Shown: positions 45,401 to 57,122, counted from the stretch's first letter. The stretch: DNA of 64,000 nt from Vitrella brassicaformis (GCA_001179505.1 CDMY01000718.1:1-64000); one strand, 5' to 3'. Notes: generated by a model not told the origin, from the sequence alone. Numbers and translations: made by a program.

Positions 45401-48400
45401 GATGTTGTGCTGCACCAAGTACGCCAACAACACCGCTGCCTCCGTGTAGGGGCTCTCCCTGGAACAAACACAGACACACACGCTCACATGGCTGGCTGTT
45501 GTCTGTCTGTGTGCGGTGTGTGTGCATGTCCGACCTCTTCCGTGGCCCCCTGGGTGTGCTCTTAACGTAGTTCTCTCCCAGCAGTGCATTGAGCCCTCGC
45601 CCCCTTCTCCGCTTCACACCCCTCTGCTCCTGCTTGTCCACAGCCCGGCTGCTGGCACGCGCCTTGCCCTTCGCCGCCACCTTGTGCTTCGCCTTCGGCT
45701 TGGCGGCCTTGGGCTTGGCCTTGGGGTTGGCGAACTGGTCAATCTTGGCAATGTCGCTGTCATACCCACTGCTGCTGCTGCTGCTGCTACTGCTGCTCTC
45801 ATCGCCGCGGCCTTTGTTCTCTCTGCCGGGTCTCTTCTTGCCGGCCGTCCGCTGCGTGGTGTGGAAGTCGTCGTAGGTGCCCTCGAACTTGGCGTCCTCT
45901 TCCTGCTCCTTGCCGGTTGCTACTGCTGCTGCTGCTGCAGCAGGAGGTTTGCCCTCGTCCTCGTCGCTGCTGCTGTCTTCCAGCTCTAGCCGCTCGAGGA
46001 TCGGAGGATTCCACAAGGCGAAGTCCTTGGCACCCCTTGGCGCACCGTCCTCGTCGATCACGCGGATGGACGACTCGGGCAGACCTGACAAGGGATGAGA
46101 TATGTGAGGTCCGCGGATGTATGTGTGATGCGACGCATTTCTGTGCTTTACCTGTGAGGTTTTGTGTGTGTTCGAGTGGGTTGGCGATGGTGGCGGAGCA
46201 GAGGACGAACAGCGGGGTGGCACAGTAGTGCGCACACACGCGGCGGAGGCGACGGACCACAAGGGCAACGTGAGAGCCGAACGCACCCCTTGACACACAC
46301 AGACACAGACAGACAAGACAGACAGACAGACAGGTGCATCCACCCACACTGTGTGTGACCCACCACCCACCCACCCACCTGTATGTGTGTGCCTCATCCA
46401 GGACGATGAGTTTCAGGTTCTGGAGCACCTTGCCCCAGCCCTCCTTCCTGTGCAACGGCAGCACAGATGCGTGGATCATATCGGGGTTGGTCAGGAACAC
46501 GTTGCCCTCCGCACGGATGATCGGCCGGTCCGGACGGGGCGTGTCGCCGTCGTAACACGCTATCTTCAATCCGTTGCACGCCACCTTCGAGAACCGACGG
46601 AGACCCGCCAGCTGGTCTGAGGACACATACGACATGTGGAGGATGTTTTGCGTGCGAAAAGTGGTGTCGTGTGCTGGGTACCTTGGGCGAGGGCTTTGGT
46701 AGGAAAGAGGAGAAAGAATCGAGCGGTGGGGTCGATTCGGGCGTGCTCAATGATGGGCAGGATATACCCGAGCGACTTGCCGGAGGCCGTCCTTGTCGTG
46801 ATGATCAGGTTCTTCTGCTCCTTCAGCACCTGCGCAAGCACACACACGCATGTGCATACCCGCATTTATGAGTGTCGATGCCTCTGCGTGGTATTCGTGT
46901 GGGTGTACCGACCGCGTGGACAGCCTCGATCTGGTGTGAGAAGAGCTTCTCGATGCCCTCCTCCGCCAGGGCAGCCTGCACGGGGGGGCTGAAGGCCACC
47001 GACATGTCACCATACTGCGCCGGGCGGGCGGCAAAATGCTGAAACGAACTCACACACAGATTTCATTGGCGAGTTTGGTTACGTGTTGGTTTCTGCGCGC
47101 CTGTCACCTACCTCTATGTGTGTGATCTGAGACTTGTATTCCTTGGTGGACTTGATGAAGCGGAGGAAGTTGGCCGGCGTGACCTCGGGCTCGTCAAACA
47201 CGTGCTGCTCCTCCTCCTCCCTCTCTCCCTCCCCCTTGGCTGCTGCCCCATTGCTCTCGTCTTCTGATGAGTCCACACGACGTGAGCCTGACGGACGGAG
47301 GGACACGCAGACACACAGAGGGAGTGATGCGTGTGCTCTGGTGCTTTTTGAGGGGCACTGATGCAATCAATCATTGCAAGCGGGCCTCTCTGCTGATAAA
47401 ACGTGAGAGCATGTGTGTCTGTGTCTGACGGCTGCAGCAACGCATCCTCTTATCCATGAAGTGGTGCGAGAATGTCCGTCACTGAGTGCTTTCCTGCTCG
47501 CCTGCCTCTCCGTCTGCCTCTCACGTGGTGCACTCACGTTTGGCGGCCTTTCGCTTCTTCCGTGGCTGCTTCTTGTCCTCAGAATCGACGTCCATGTCGT
47601 CGTATTCACTGACATCATCGTCGCCGTCGTCCCCCTGTGCCTTCTTGAGCCGACCTCGGCGCGCCTTGGCCTTGCCCTTGGCCTTGGCCTTGGCTTTCCC
47701 TCGCGACCTCCTGGGCGCTGCGCTCGCAGCCGCACTCTCATCTCTGTTGTTGTCGTCATCGGCCTCCTCCTCTGCCTTGGTCGGCTGGTCACCGACGAGC
47801 CGTGGCGGCCCCTCGCCACTCTGCCGCCTGGCATCGATGAGCTGCTTCAGCTTGGCATGGAAGTTGGCGCGGTGCTCCTTGATGAGCGACACTTTCTCCG
47901 CCACCGAGAGCTTCCTCGGCGCATCAGAGGATGACTGCGGTGCGTCAGTCACGAAACGAAAGTCCAGGCAGCCCTCGGACTCACGCAGGGTGAGCACATC
48001 TGCGAAGGAAGATACGCCACATAGCTGTTGAGTCGACTGAACGGCGTGTTTGCTTCCTTCTGCTGACCTGGATAGATTTCGCTCAGTAGTCTTGCCGTTT
48101 CACCGTCGAAGGATGACTTGAGGCGGGCGAAGTGCCCCTGAAGAACCTGTGTGTGAACAGAGATCAATAGATGTGACGAGATCTGTGTGTTTGGCTGCTC
48201 CGGCAGTGATGCACCCACCTGCAGGCTGAGGGCAGACGACCGCTCGCACGAGACGACAGCAAGGTTGAGAAGAGACGAGAATCTGCACACACATCATGTC
48301 ATGAGATGGATGAATGGCGGGGGATCATGCGTGAAAGAGAATGGTCAATGTTTCACCTGGCGACGGATTCTTCTTCGAATTGACGCCACACAACGTCATC

Positions 48401-48403
48401 CAT
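42409..48403 (-). CDS. HRQ1: Hrq1/MrfA-type superfamily 2 helicase
   Basis: The start is ATG 48403 ([15 protein letters not shown], spliced in phase to [12 protein letters not shown]). The N-terminus carries a Lys-rich region with acidic runs, likely nuclear-targeting. Helicase motifs in order: Q-like [12 protein letters not shown], motif [12 protein letters not shown], Ia [64 protein letters not shown]. Next come the family-specific [15 protein letters not shown] and the C-terminal zinc-binding MZB/DUF1998 region with SCSCGATTL and [15 protein letters not shown], then [10 protein letters not shown] and stop TAG at 42411-42409. Hrq1/MrfA enzymes are 3'-5' helicases in interstrand-crosslink repair. 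A Ser/Lys/acidic insert lies between motifs III and IV, and a poly-Gly run is coded by a CCA repeat near 42585-42609. About 18-20 exons. Confidence 0.88.
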
Positions 48404-48589
48404 CCTCATTCAATTCGCAATTCCCATGTGTGCCAGGGTTCTCGTGGGGTTTGAAACCCTGCACAAACCCGACCCCCGATTATTCCTTACTCCGTGCCGT
48501 CGGAGAGGGCTCTCTCTCCACCCACTCGTCCATCCGAGTGTAGCCATTCACAGACGGTGTGATTCGAACTCCAGCCATTCATTGGCGCC
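48404..48589. promoter_or_regulatory. Divergent promoter, HRQ1 / F-box-LRR gene
   Basis: 186 bp between opposite start codons. No named element seen. Confidence 0.4.
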
Positions 48590-49084
48590 ATGGCTTCTTC
48601 TGCTGCTCGGTCTCAGCCGCAGATGCCGGTCAGTCAAGGCACAGCGCACTCTGTCATTGTGTGTTGTGGGTACGTGATTCACCCGAATGCTTGCTCGTTT
48701 CATCAGCTGGTGTCCCGCCGTGGCCCTCAGAGTTACGAGGAGGGCACTCGGCTGTGGATGGTGTCGGCCGTTGAGACGAGGGGCATGGCGCTGGCCGAGG
48801 TGGTTGACAGAAGGCCGACAGAGGGAGGGACGGTGGTGAACTTGAGAGAAGTGGGCGGCAGGGAGCCGTTCCAGAAGGTCGTGCCGCACAATCAGACCCA
48901 CACACCACCGTATCAGCAACAGGTACAAATGCACAGCGGCAACGTGTCGAGAGGGGAGAGCTTGGTGTGTGTGTGGTCAGGCGTCTGATGGCGACGGGAG
49001 GTTGTTTCGGTGCATCCATCGCGCAGGCGGCGCTGTGAGTTCGGGCGAGACCAACACAGAAGCGCAGCCCTCCAAAAGCGTAAG

Positions 49085-49122
<38 letters not shown>

Positions 49123-51410
49123 TGGACCAGCTCGTGCCTGTGTCTGTCTGTCTGACCAGGTGTGTGTTGGTGATGGCCACAAGCGAGCACGTGTGGCTGC
49201 CAGCCCGGCTGCTGCTGCTGCTGGTGCTGTGGAGGACGGCGATGCAGAGCAGCAACAGCGCATAGAAACGGTGAGACCGGCCAGAGGGAATACGCTGAGA
49301 ATGGCTGACAGACTCACCCATCCCTGCCTGCCTCCCTACCTCTCTGTGTGTGTGTGTTGTGCAGATTTGTTCGTTGGTGATGGAGTTCCTTCCCCTTCAT
49401 GTGCTCATCCCCCTCTCCCAGCGGCTGGCCAGGAGCACCAAGCAGATGTGGGCAAAGGCGGCCCCCAGCCACACACGACTCTTCATCGACTGTGCCACCA
49501 AGGGCGACGAGCACTGCTGGCGATCGCCGACCGAGGGCCGCACCTTTTGGCAGAAGATCCCTCTCGACCTCGTCAAGCAGATGGCGGCACGGCTCACCGG
49601 CCTCACCCATATCACCCTCTGCCACCCTGAGCATCACCCCATGTGGTGTGCTGATGTCTTGGTGACCATCATCGAGACCACAGCCACGCCACCCGCCCCC
49701 ACTCAGCCGCTCCCCAACACCGGCCAGCCCGCCACCCAGAGGCCCTCCGAGGTGCGACAGTCGGCCAGCCGCCTGGAGATCATCGCCTTCGAAACGATGC
49801 AGCTGGGTGCGGCGGTGGAGCTGCAGCTGGAGCGGCAGCGTCCCCCTCTCCCTCCTCGCCTCACCGAGTCCCCCAGCCTCTCGTCGCTCACTACCATCAC
49901 TGGCCTCCTCGACAACCATCGTTGCCTGGCCAACAGAGGCTGGCGGATGCCGACACTTGAGCGCGTGGAGCTTCAGGTGAGGTGGCATAATGTGGGCGAG
50001 TTGCGCCGCCTCATCAGCTCGTCACGGTCGCTGCAGCACGTCGGCGGTGATCTGGTGGACGAGGAGTGGGTCCGTGTGTTTGAGCGCATGCCTGAGGCAG
50101 CTGCTGGGCAGAGAGGGCCACTTGCACGCCTGCAAAGTATCGGCACCATCGAGCTGGCCGGCAATTTCTACCACGGCAACCACAACGTTTTCGAATATGC
50201 CCGTGCAAAGGTCGACAGACTGCAGGTAATTCATCAGTAATGGTTGACAAGCAAGACAGACCAAGTTTGGATGTGATCTCTCACCAAACGTCTATGCTGT
50301 TCGTGTGTGCTATAGGCTGTGCTCGAATCGCGTGGCTGCCTTGAATCGCTGACTCAGCTGGTGGTGTTGATGAGCCCTCGTCAATCGGCCACCTCTATCA
50401 GAGTGGACAGTCGTGCCCTTCCCCTCTTGCATTCCCTTGAGTCGCTGCACAGCTCGTGCTGCCGACCCGGCGCTGAAGTCGTCTTCGAGGCCATATATGT
50501 CGACAATTTCGATCTCTCGTTGTTCTACAGCGACGACCTTCCCTCCAGCCCCTCCCCCCTCTTCAAGATGGCCATCCAGACACTGGTCCGGCAGGCGGCA
50601 CAGATCAGCTACATCATCAGCCAGCATGCCCTCACCCACCCCGTCGACGACCCCAGCCAGGCGGCCATCGACGTCGCCAAGATACTCACATTCGGCAGGG
50701 CGCGGTACGTGGCGATCCTCAACGCCGATGGCTTCGTTCCCCCTCCTGACACCCTTTCACCCCGCCCCACCCCGCCATCATCGAACACCTGCAACAGTTC
50801 CCAAGGGCCCGAGAGCTGTATGTCGCCAGTGCTGTGGGCGGCGTTATGGCCCGGCTGCTGGCAGAGAAGATGCCGAGCAAGGTGGGGCTCGTGAGGTTTG
50901 GGCGAGATGTGAGCTCGGAGGGCATGATCGGCGTGCTGGAGGGGCTGGAACCAGAGAGGGAGGTGCAGACTGTCTTTGTCGGCCGTGGGGATGATGCGGT
51001 CAGTCTCACTAGGGGCCCATTTGACGGCTGGCGATCGGACGGCTTGCCGTCAATCCACACCATAGCAATGTGGTTGTCAGGTAAGCATGGAGGAATCTGG
51101 CTGGTTCATCTTTTGTGTGCATCGTTGCCGTGTGTGTCTGTCTTATTCCTCAGTCCCCAACAACTTGGAGGCCTCTGGTGCTGCCGAGCGCATCCGCGAC
51201 GGCATCTCATCCATTGTGGATAGCGTGCGAGTGCGAGGCCTGGAGCGTTTAGAGGTGGACGTGCGTGGCAGCGAGCCCGTTTGCGCTGCCATCCGGCAGC
51301 TGCGCAGGGACGTCGGCATTAGCTTCACCATCAACACACACAATAATTGGGGTTTATCAGCGGTCGACACTGCTCAGAGTATTCATCTGACCGCTGTTCG
51401 TCGCTCTTAG
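48590..51410 (+). CDS. F-box/LRR-like protein with a probable frame break
   Basis: From ATG 48590 (MASSAARSQPQMP) a chain of exons reaches a segment with F-box character (ICSLVMEFLPLHVLIPLSQR, then STKQMWAKAAPSHTRLFIDC) and leucine-spaced blocks (LTGLTHITL, LERVELQVRWHNVGELRRLI, LARLQSIGTIELAGN). The second half parallels 31384-33057 block by block. At about 50769-50773 a 5-bp insertion in a C-rich run shifts the frame: the upstream frame runs into unrelated residues, while the paralogous sequence continues downstream in another frame (MARLLAEKMPSK, then SLTRGPFDGWRSDGLPSIHT) to the stop at 51408-51410. No intron explains this. It is either a pseudogene, a truncated protein or a sequence error. 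Confidence 0.6.
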
Positions 51411-52356
51411 ATGGTGAGCAGGGGCAGGCAGAGCAGTGCACCCGTCGGCCTCACGCCATGTGTGTGCGTGTGTCTTCCAGGCTGTCTGTCGAGTGCACAT
51501 CAAGACACCACCGTACGTAGCGTTGGCCCCGACAATTGTTGGCTGAATGAATGGATGGATGTTGGCTGGACGGGCGGGGCGGCTGATGCGGCTCGTCCCA
51601 CGTACGCCAAGGCACAGTACAGCAACACTCGCGTCGTGGGCTGACTGACACGTATATGGATGGCGTCAATGTGTGTTCATGTGGGCTGTGTGGGGAGTGG
51701 CCGCCATGGTGCACAAAGCACAACACATTGATGAATGGATTAATGGCGCTAAGGCTGGGGGAGGGAGATCAGGTGTGGGTGTTGGGGAGAGACGGACTTT
51801 TAACGGCCATCTCAGTGGGTACCAGCTCAGAGACGCAATGCTGGCCGGTGATATATCTAAATCATTACTTGCCTGCAATCGTTGCCTTCATTTTATGTTT
51901 TCAGCAGCATCGTTTAAACAATCCATTTAGACATGTACCATGCAGCACCCTGTGTCTGCCTTGGCCAAATGCACCGACTTAACCGAAGTGTCTCACCAAA
52001 GTCCACGAGGATGCCGGCACACTCCCAATCGCATTACCTCCTGCCCTGCCCATCAGAACCAACCCGCCCTCGCATATCCAGTGCTGTGTCTGCAAGTCTG
52101 ACTTCCTCGACGACTTGCAGAGAGGTGTCAGCTCAACTCCCTCACACACGACACACACGGACTTAACCAAAGTGTCTTCATAGAAAGTGACGAGTAGAAG
52201 CCTCGCTGCTCTGCCCATGAGAGCCCGGGCGCCCCTCGTATACCTACGGAGCTATCGCTGATCCCACACTACACCAGCCAGCCAGCCAGGCCCGTCTCAT
52301 GTATTGCCCTGCATGTGACCCCGCCCGCCCCTCCGCCCATGACTGTCTGTGTCTGT
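51411..52356. other. Intergenic, convergent 3' ends
   Basis: No splice-consistent open frame. Short tandem direct repeats of a GACTTAACC(A/G)AAGTGTCT motif at about 51975-51992 and 52161-52178. Confidence 0.55.
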
Positions 52357-55300
52357 CTATCCGATGTTCGCCACATTGTTGGTATGGCCAGCTTCATCTT
52401 GGTCTGTTGGCTGCCTGCTGGAGCACACCCACCTGCCGTCGACCATGAACTTGTACATGTACCTGCCGGGCGGCAGCGACAAGGGCAGCACGAAGCAGTT
52501 GTGCTCCCCCGCAGACCAGTACATCGGATATCCGCCATGCCAGCCGTCGAATGAGCCCTTAAGCTCCACCTTGGAGGGACGAGTGTGCGCCGTCGGCACG
52601 TACTTGAAGATGTGATCGATCCTGACACCACCACCATAGGCACACAGCCACGATCTGGCCGCTGCTCTTAGTGCGGTGTGTGCGTCTGTCTCTGTGGGTG
52701 GTTACTTGCTGTCGCCACTCTTCTCTGCTGCAGAGAGGAGCGGTGTGGTCTCCTCATCCGCCGCCACCGCTTTGGCCGTGTCGATGTCCATATCGTCGTC
52801 CCCCTCCATGCTGGACTTGGTGTCGCTCGTGTCCTCCATCGGAGCACAGGCATCCTGCCAACCATGGCACAGGACAGCGAAACAGATCCATACCGTCGGC
52901 GCTCACGCGTACATATCCACAGCCAACCCACCTCTCTCGGGTTTTTGTCTTCTTTTTGGTCGCCACTCGCCGCCTCGTTCGTCACCGTTTGAGGCGCCGC
53001 AGACACTTCCTGCAGACACACACACAAGTGCAGCAACGTATCTGCTGTCTTGCAGCTCCACTTGACGGCTTGGCTCACCTTGGCGTGTTGGCGGGCTTCC
53101 CGGGTCAAATCGGCCAGTGCGGGCAGATGCCAGTGCTGTTGGAGGGATGGTGGAGGGGATGGTGTGCGAGGCTGTGACACACACACACACACACACACAC
53201 ACATCCAGTGTGATCGATTCGGACAGGCGTGCGGGGCAGCTTACCAGTGGTGGTGGGGGTGGTCGGCTTCGCTCCATGAGAGCCGCCATGACGGCATCGA
53301 ACGCCGACATGCGAGTCCACCCCCCGATCGCCCCACGTGTGCGCCCATCACACATCAGCTGCACCAGATGGCCCACCGTGGAGCACCCAGCATCCTTCAG
53401 GCTGTGCATGAAGTCCTTGGCGCCTATGAGACTCTGCTCGCCCCGCGTGTAGTAGTGCAGCCGTCGACCCGCCCGACTGGCAGCGCACCACTGGATGAGA
53501 AACTTCCACTGGGGATCGCCACCAAACACACCGCAGCCCCAGTTGCCTGAACGGCCATACACACACACGCACACACACACGAATGGACGCAGACGAATCA
53601 TGAACAGCCATCATTCCTGTGTGTGTGCGTGGTATCCACTCACCCGTCGCGAAGGGCATACCATCGACGACCGTCAGGCCATTGCTGTGGAACGCCGTGT
53701 GTGCCTTGTTGAGATCACGCACCACAGACGTCTCGTCGTACTGGTGGTTCTTCCTGTGCTTGCCAAAGTTGACGGCATCGAAGGCCACGATGTACTTGCC
53801 CAGGACGGAATGGCCGTTGGTATGTCTCATGGGGGCGGTGTCGTGGGCATGGCCAGCGAAGCTGAGGGTGTCGCGGCCGTAGCCGGTCGTCGTGCTGAAC
53901 GTCCTGGAGCCGACGATCATGAAGGCCTCAGTCGATCCCATGGGTCTGGGAAAGAGGTGCTGGGCGACGAGGCACTCCGGCTCGATGGAAAACAAGATCT
54001 CCTCCTGCACCGCACCTGAAATACTCACACAGACGCAGCAAGCTTGGCAGAGACAGGTCCACATGGATCAGTGCGTGTCTGTGCCTGTCTGTGTCTGTTT
54101 ACCGTTTCCCAGCGTCCCGCCACCGATGTGGGCATTGGCGAAGTCGCCCCTGATGCCCTTCGAGTCGAAGATGGACGCATCCTTCCCAATCATCAAGTGC
54201 ACGTCCATCAGGGGGATTGTCGACCTCGCCCACTCGTCAAGTCCCGCCCCGGGGCCGTCCAGGGCTCGGAAGATGACCACACGCTCTGTCTCGGTGGTCT
54301 TGCCCTGCTTGATCGCCCGCGCCATGGTGTCCAGGTAGTGGATGAAGCACTGCAGCTTGGCCTTGGCAGAGGGTGTCTTGTTGTCGAACAGGCGGTCGAA
54401 GTTGAGGCTGCCCGGGTGGCCGTGCTTGTGCAGACAGAGGAAGTCCGCACCGATGAGGACGAAGCACTGGCGGGCAGTCATGTGTGCCTCCGTGCCGCTG
54501 TAAGAGTGGCTGGACGGGGGCAGCAGGGGGAAGCTGAGGTCGCTCTTGGAGAGGACGTCACACAGGACGGGCAGCGTCTCGTTGATGAAGGTAGAGGTCA
54601 TCACCTTCTCCACGCCATGCAAGCTGCCCCCCCGCCCGCCCATGGCCGACTGCAGCGAGCTCAGCAGACGAGTGACATCCCTGGGCTCCTTTGCGCGTCC
54701 ATAATCCGTCGCATAGTTGGCGAGGATGGCCTTGACGTTGGCAGGTAAGCCGTGATGGGCAGGCGACTGGCGAGACGATGACGAAGACGACCAAAACGAT
54801 GAATGCACCTACACAGCGCAGCCGAGCACAGCAGCTCCAGCCGGACACACCAATTTCACCCAGGCAGCAGTGCCCTCGTGTTCTTGCTTACTCACCGGCT
54901 GTGTGGCTGACGTGTGTCCACCGGGGCCGTACCAGCAGTCACGCGAGAAGTGGTTGGAGTTCTTGTCCTTACACCACTTGCAGAAGTGCGTTGTGTGCTG
55001 CTCCGTGCAGCCAGGGACGCGGCAAGTCATACCAAGCCAATGCTGCACACACACACACGATGGGACAAGTCCAATCGCTGGATGCTGGTAGGGTGGTTGC
55101 TCTCACCATGGCTGTGTCCTTTGCAGGGCAGATCAGGAAGTATGGCCCTCTGTGCCTCTTCTCGCTCTCTTCGCTTGGCGGACCAAAGAATGAAGCGCGG
55201 GAGATGGCGAGCGGACCAAGACGGCTCAGCAGCTGAGGAAATGCAGCAGGACAGGCAACAGGCATACCTGCTAATGTATTCCTGTAGGTCGAGACCCATC

Positions 55301-55548
55301 TGTGAAACCAGGTGATCCATAATTCCTGTGGCATCCTGTCGGCTTGTCCTGTCCTCGAGAGCGTCGCTGTTTTTTGTTCCCTGCTGGCCTTTGCGTCGTC
55401 TTGGAGACAATCGAGCGATACTCGCGGCGCATTGCTGACCGACCTCTGAAGAGCCGAACACAGCCGAGATCTTTGAGGATCCAAAGGTCTGCAAACAAGG
55501 CGCAGCACAACAGCAACACAGCGTTTTGACATCGTTCTCTTCCTTCAT
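52357..55548 (-). CDS. PARG: Zinc-knuckle - poly(ADP-ribose) glycohydrolase - CBM48 fusion
   Basis: PARG removes poly(ADP-ribose) chains. Start at ATG 55548 (MKEENDVKTLCCCCAAP). An exon at about 55043-54898 encodes the Cys/His module CRVPGCTEQHTTHFCKWC, then NSNHFSRDC. Phase-0 splicing leads to the PARG fold: LPANVKAILANYATDYGRAK, then the signature GGGTLGNG|AVQEEILFS, which holds the catalytic Glu pair (QEE), then EAFMIVGSRTFSTTTGYGRD and NWGCGVFGGDPQWKFLIQW. Small exons give an acidic linker (EDTSDTKSSMEGDDDMDIDT). A GTAACC donor at 52703-52702, in place of a TAA stop, joins in phase to a CBM48/AMPK-beta-type glycogen-binding domain: VELKGSFDGWHGGYPMYW, LPPGRYMYKFMVDGRW, EAGHTNNVANI, stop at 52359-52357. 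If that intron is not used, the protein ends at 52702 and CBM48 is lost. The PARG call is firm; the CBM48 join is very likely. Confidence 0.82.
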
Positions 55549-55798
55549 GCTGTGTCAAAAAAGGGCTGCTCCAGATCTGCGAGCTTCAAGTTGCAGATCT
55601 TATCCGACGCCAGTGCAGGGAGGGGTAGACAGGCCGTGTGCATGCTTTGCATGTACATGCTGCTAGTTTAGTGCGTGAGACAACAGGATCCCTCCGGGGT
55701 TACAGACACGAGTCTCGTTAAACACACTAACCAACCAACCGACGCCCAAGAAAACGCCATTCCTCGGCTCGTAAGGCATTCACGGGAAGCAGCGAGTC
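55549..55798. promoter_or_regulatory. Divergent promoter between PARG and ADP-ribosyltransferase
   Basis: 250 bp separate the ATGs of the eraser (minus, 55548) and the writer (plus, 55799). Both promoters must lie here or in the flanking leaders. No named element is visible. Confidence 0.5.
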
Positions 55799-56452
55799 AT
55801 GTTGCAGGTACGCACGGTATATGGGCCCATAACGGACTGCTCGCCAGGATGCATCCTGGACGATTCTCTCTTTTATTGTGCGTGTGACACTGTGCTCAGA
55901 CGAGGGGCTGTCGCGTGCCCGGCTGCAAGACGAAGCACAGGCGGCACTACTGCCGTCTGTGCGGCGACGAGGACAGCGACCACTGGGCCAGCGAGTGCAC
56001 ACACCCCGGGAGCTTTACCCTCTACCACCAGACAGACCTACCGTCTGGTCAGGCCATCGCGTCGGGCCGCAACATGAAGCGGGGAACAGGAGGCATCGTT
56101 GGGGGCGGCATCTACTTGTAAGCAGACGACCGGCCAGGCTGTCTCCGTCTCATCTCCGCCACCGTGTGTGTGTCTCGTCAGTGCGGCGTCTGAGCAGATC
56201 ACCATGGGCAAGGCGCACCATCGAGGCTGCATGATCGAGGCGCGAGTGTACCTGGGCAACATCCTTCAGGTTTCCGCCCTCTGGCCCGGGCAGTACACCT
56301 TTGACAGCCTCACAGGGTCCGGCTACGACTCAGTGCACGTGATAGGCATGCCCACGGGCGATGAGTACATCGTGTATAGTCAGGAGCAGGTCAGGCTGAG
56401 GAAAATTCGTGACATGGCGACAGGCAGAGAGATACCGATCAACCACAAATGA
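55799..56452 (+). CDS. Zinc-knuckle ADP-ribosyltransferase (compact PARP-type, H-Y-E)
   Basis: Three exons, 55799-55807, 55900-56117 and 56182-56452, in perfect phase (165 residues). After MLQ the Cys/His module reads CRVPGCKTKHRRHYCRLC, then EDSDHWASEC, with the same spacing as in the divergent PARG. The rest is a minimal PARP-type catalytic fold: FTLYHQTDLPSGQAIASG (His of the triad in YHQT), GTGGIVGGGIYFAAS (Tyr in GIYFA), KAHHRGCMIEARVYLG, GYDSVHVIG and GDEYIVYSQEQVRLRKI (Glu in DEYIVY). An intact H-Y-E triad is that of enzymes able to transfer ADP-ribose from NAD+. The small size and KAH/GYDSV blocks resemble small free-standing eukaryotic ARTs. Targets are unknown. The knuckle could tether it to nucleic acid or to the PARG partner. 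Confidence 0.8.
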
Positions 56453-57122
56453 GACAGGCGGGCAATGGCGTGTGTCGAAGTGAGGGGCTGTGCCGTTTGA
56501 AGTCAGGAAGAGACACGTTTCTGTGCCTTTGCGTTTATTCTATGGGCGAATTTTTTCAAGGACCGGTGGTCAGTTCAAGACATCAGTCGCAAAAGCGTCT
56601 GCAGGTAGCTTTGCTGCCGATAGCTGCAGACGATTGTTTGTGGCACTGGCAGCTATCGGCAGCTGTGGCGGTCATCGATGCTGCTCTGCGACGGATCGAT
56701 GCTTGGTGCCCTTGCCGTGCACCACAGCGATGGGAGAGCGGAGCAGAGCAGAGCAGATGTGGGTGTACACGTCACACGCTCGTCGTGTTTTTTTGTCTTC
56801 CTGCTGGCGGTTTGTCTGATCGCTCGGTGGTGGCTCGGGAGTGAGCCTGGATTCATGGATGCTGGCAGGCTGGCTGGATGGATGATGGATTTCACGGCCT
56901 CATGGATTCCTGTACATGTCTGTTGTTGCATGTTATCGAGGTGAATTGGACTCGTGCAGCCACGTCAATGGTCCTTGCAGTGAAGGCCCAGTCATCATAA
57001 ACACATTGCACACTGAAATGGACCAAAATCTGCCCACTCACACAACGGCCAACACGGTGTGACGCCGAAAGAGGCACTCACACAGCGGGTACACCAATTG
57101 ATGAGGCTCACACCATCACCCA
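56453..57122. other. Intergenic, convergent 3' ends
   Basis: Contains a perfect inverted repeat (separate entry) and G/T-rich sequence. No supported gene. Confidence 0.55.
56613..56663. repeat. Perfect 15-bp inverted repeat, 21-nt loop
   Basis: GCTGCCGATAGCTGC (56613-56627) and its exact reverse complement GCAGCTATCGGCAGC (56649-56663), 160 bp after the ADP-ribosyltransferase stop. Could fold in the 3' untranslated region. Confidence 0.9.

Noticed and set aside
48545-48600. tRNA T-arm-like GTTCGAATC on the minus strand
   Set aside because: No matching acceptor stem, D-arm or anticodon arm could be folded around it.
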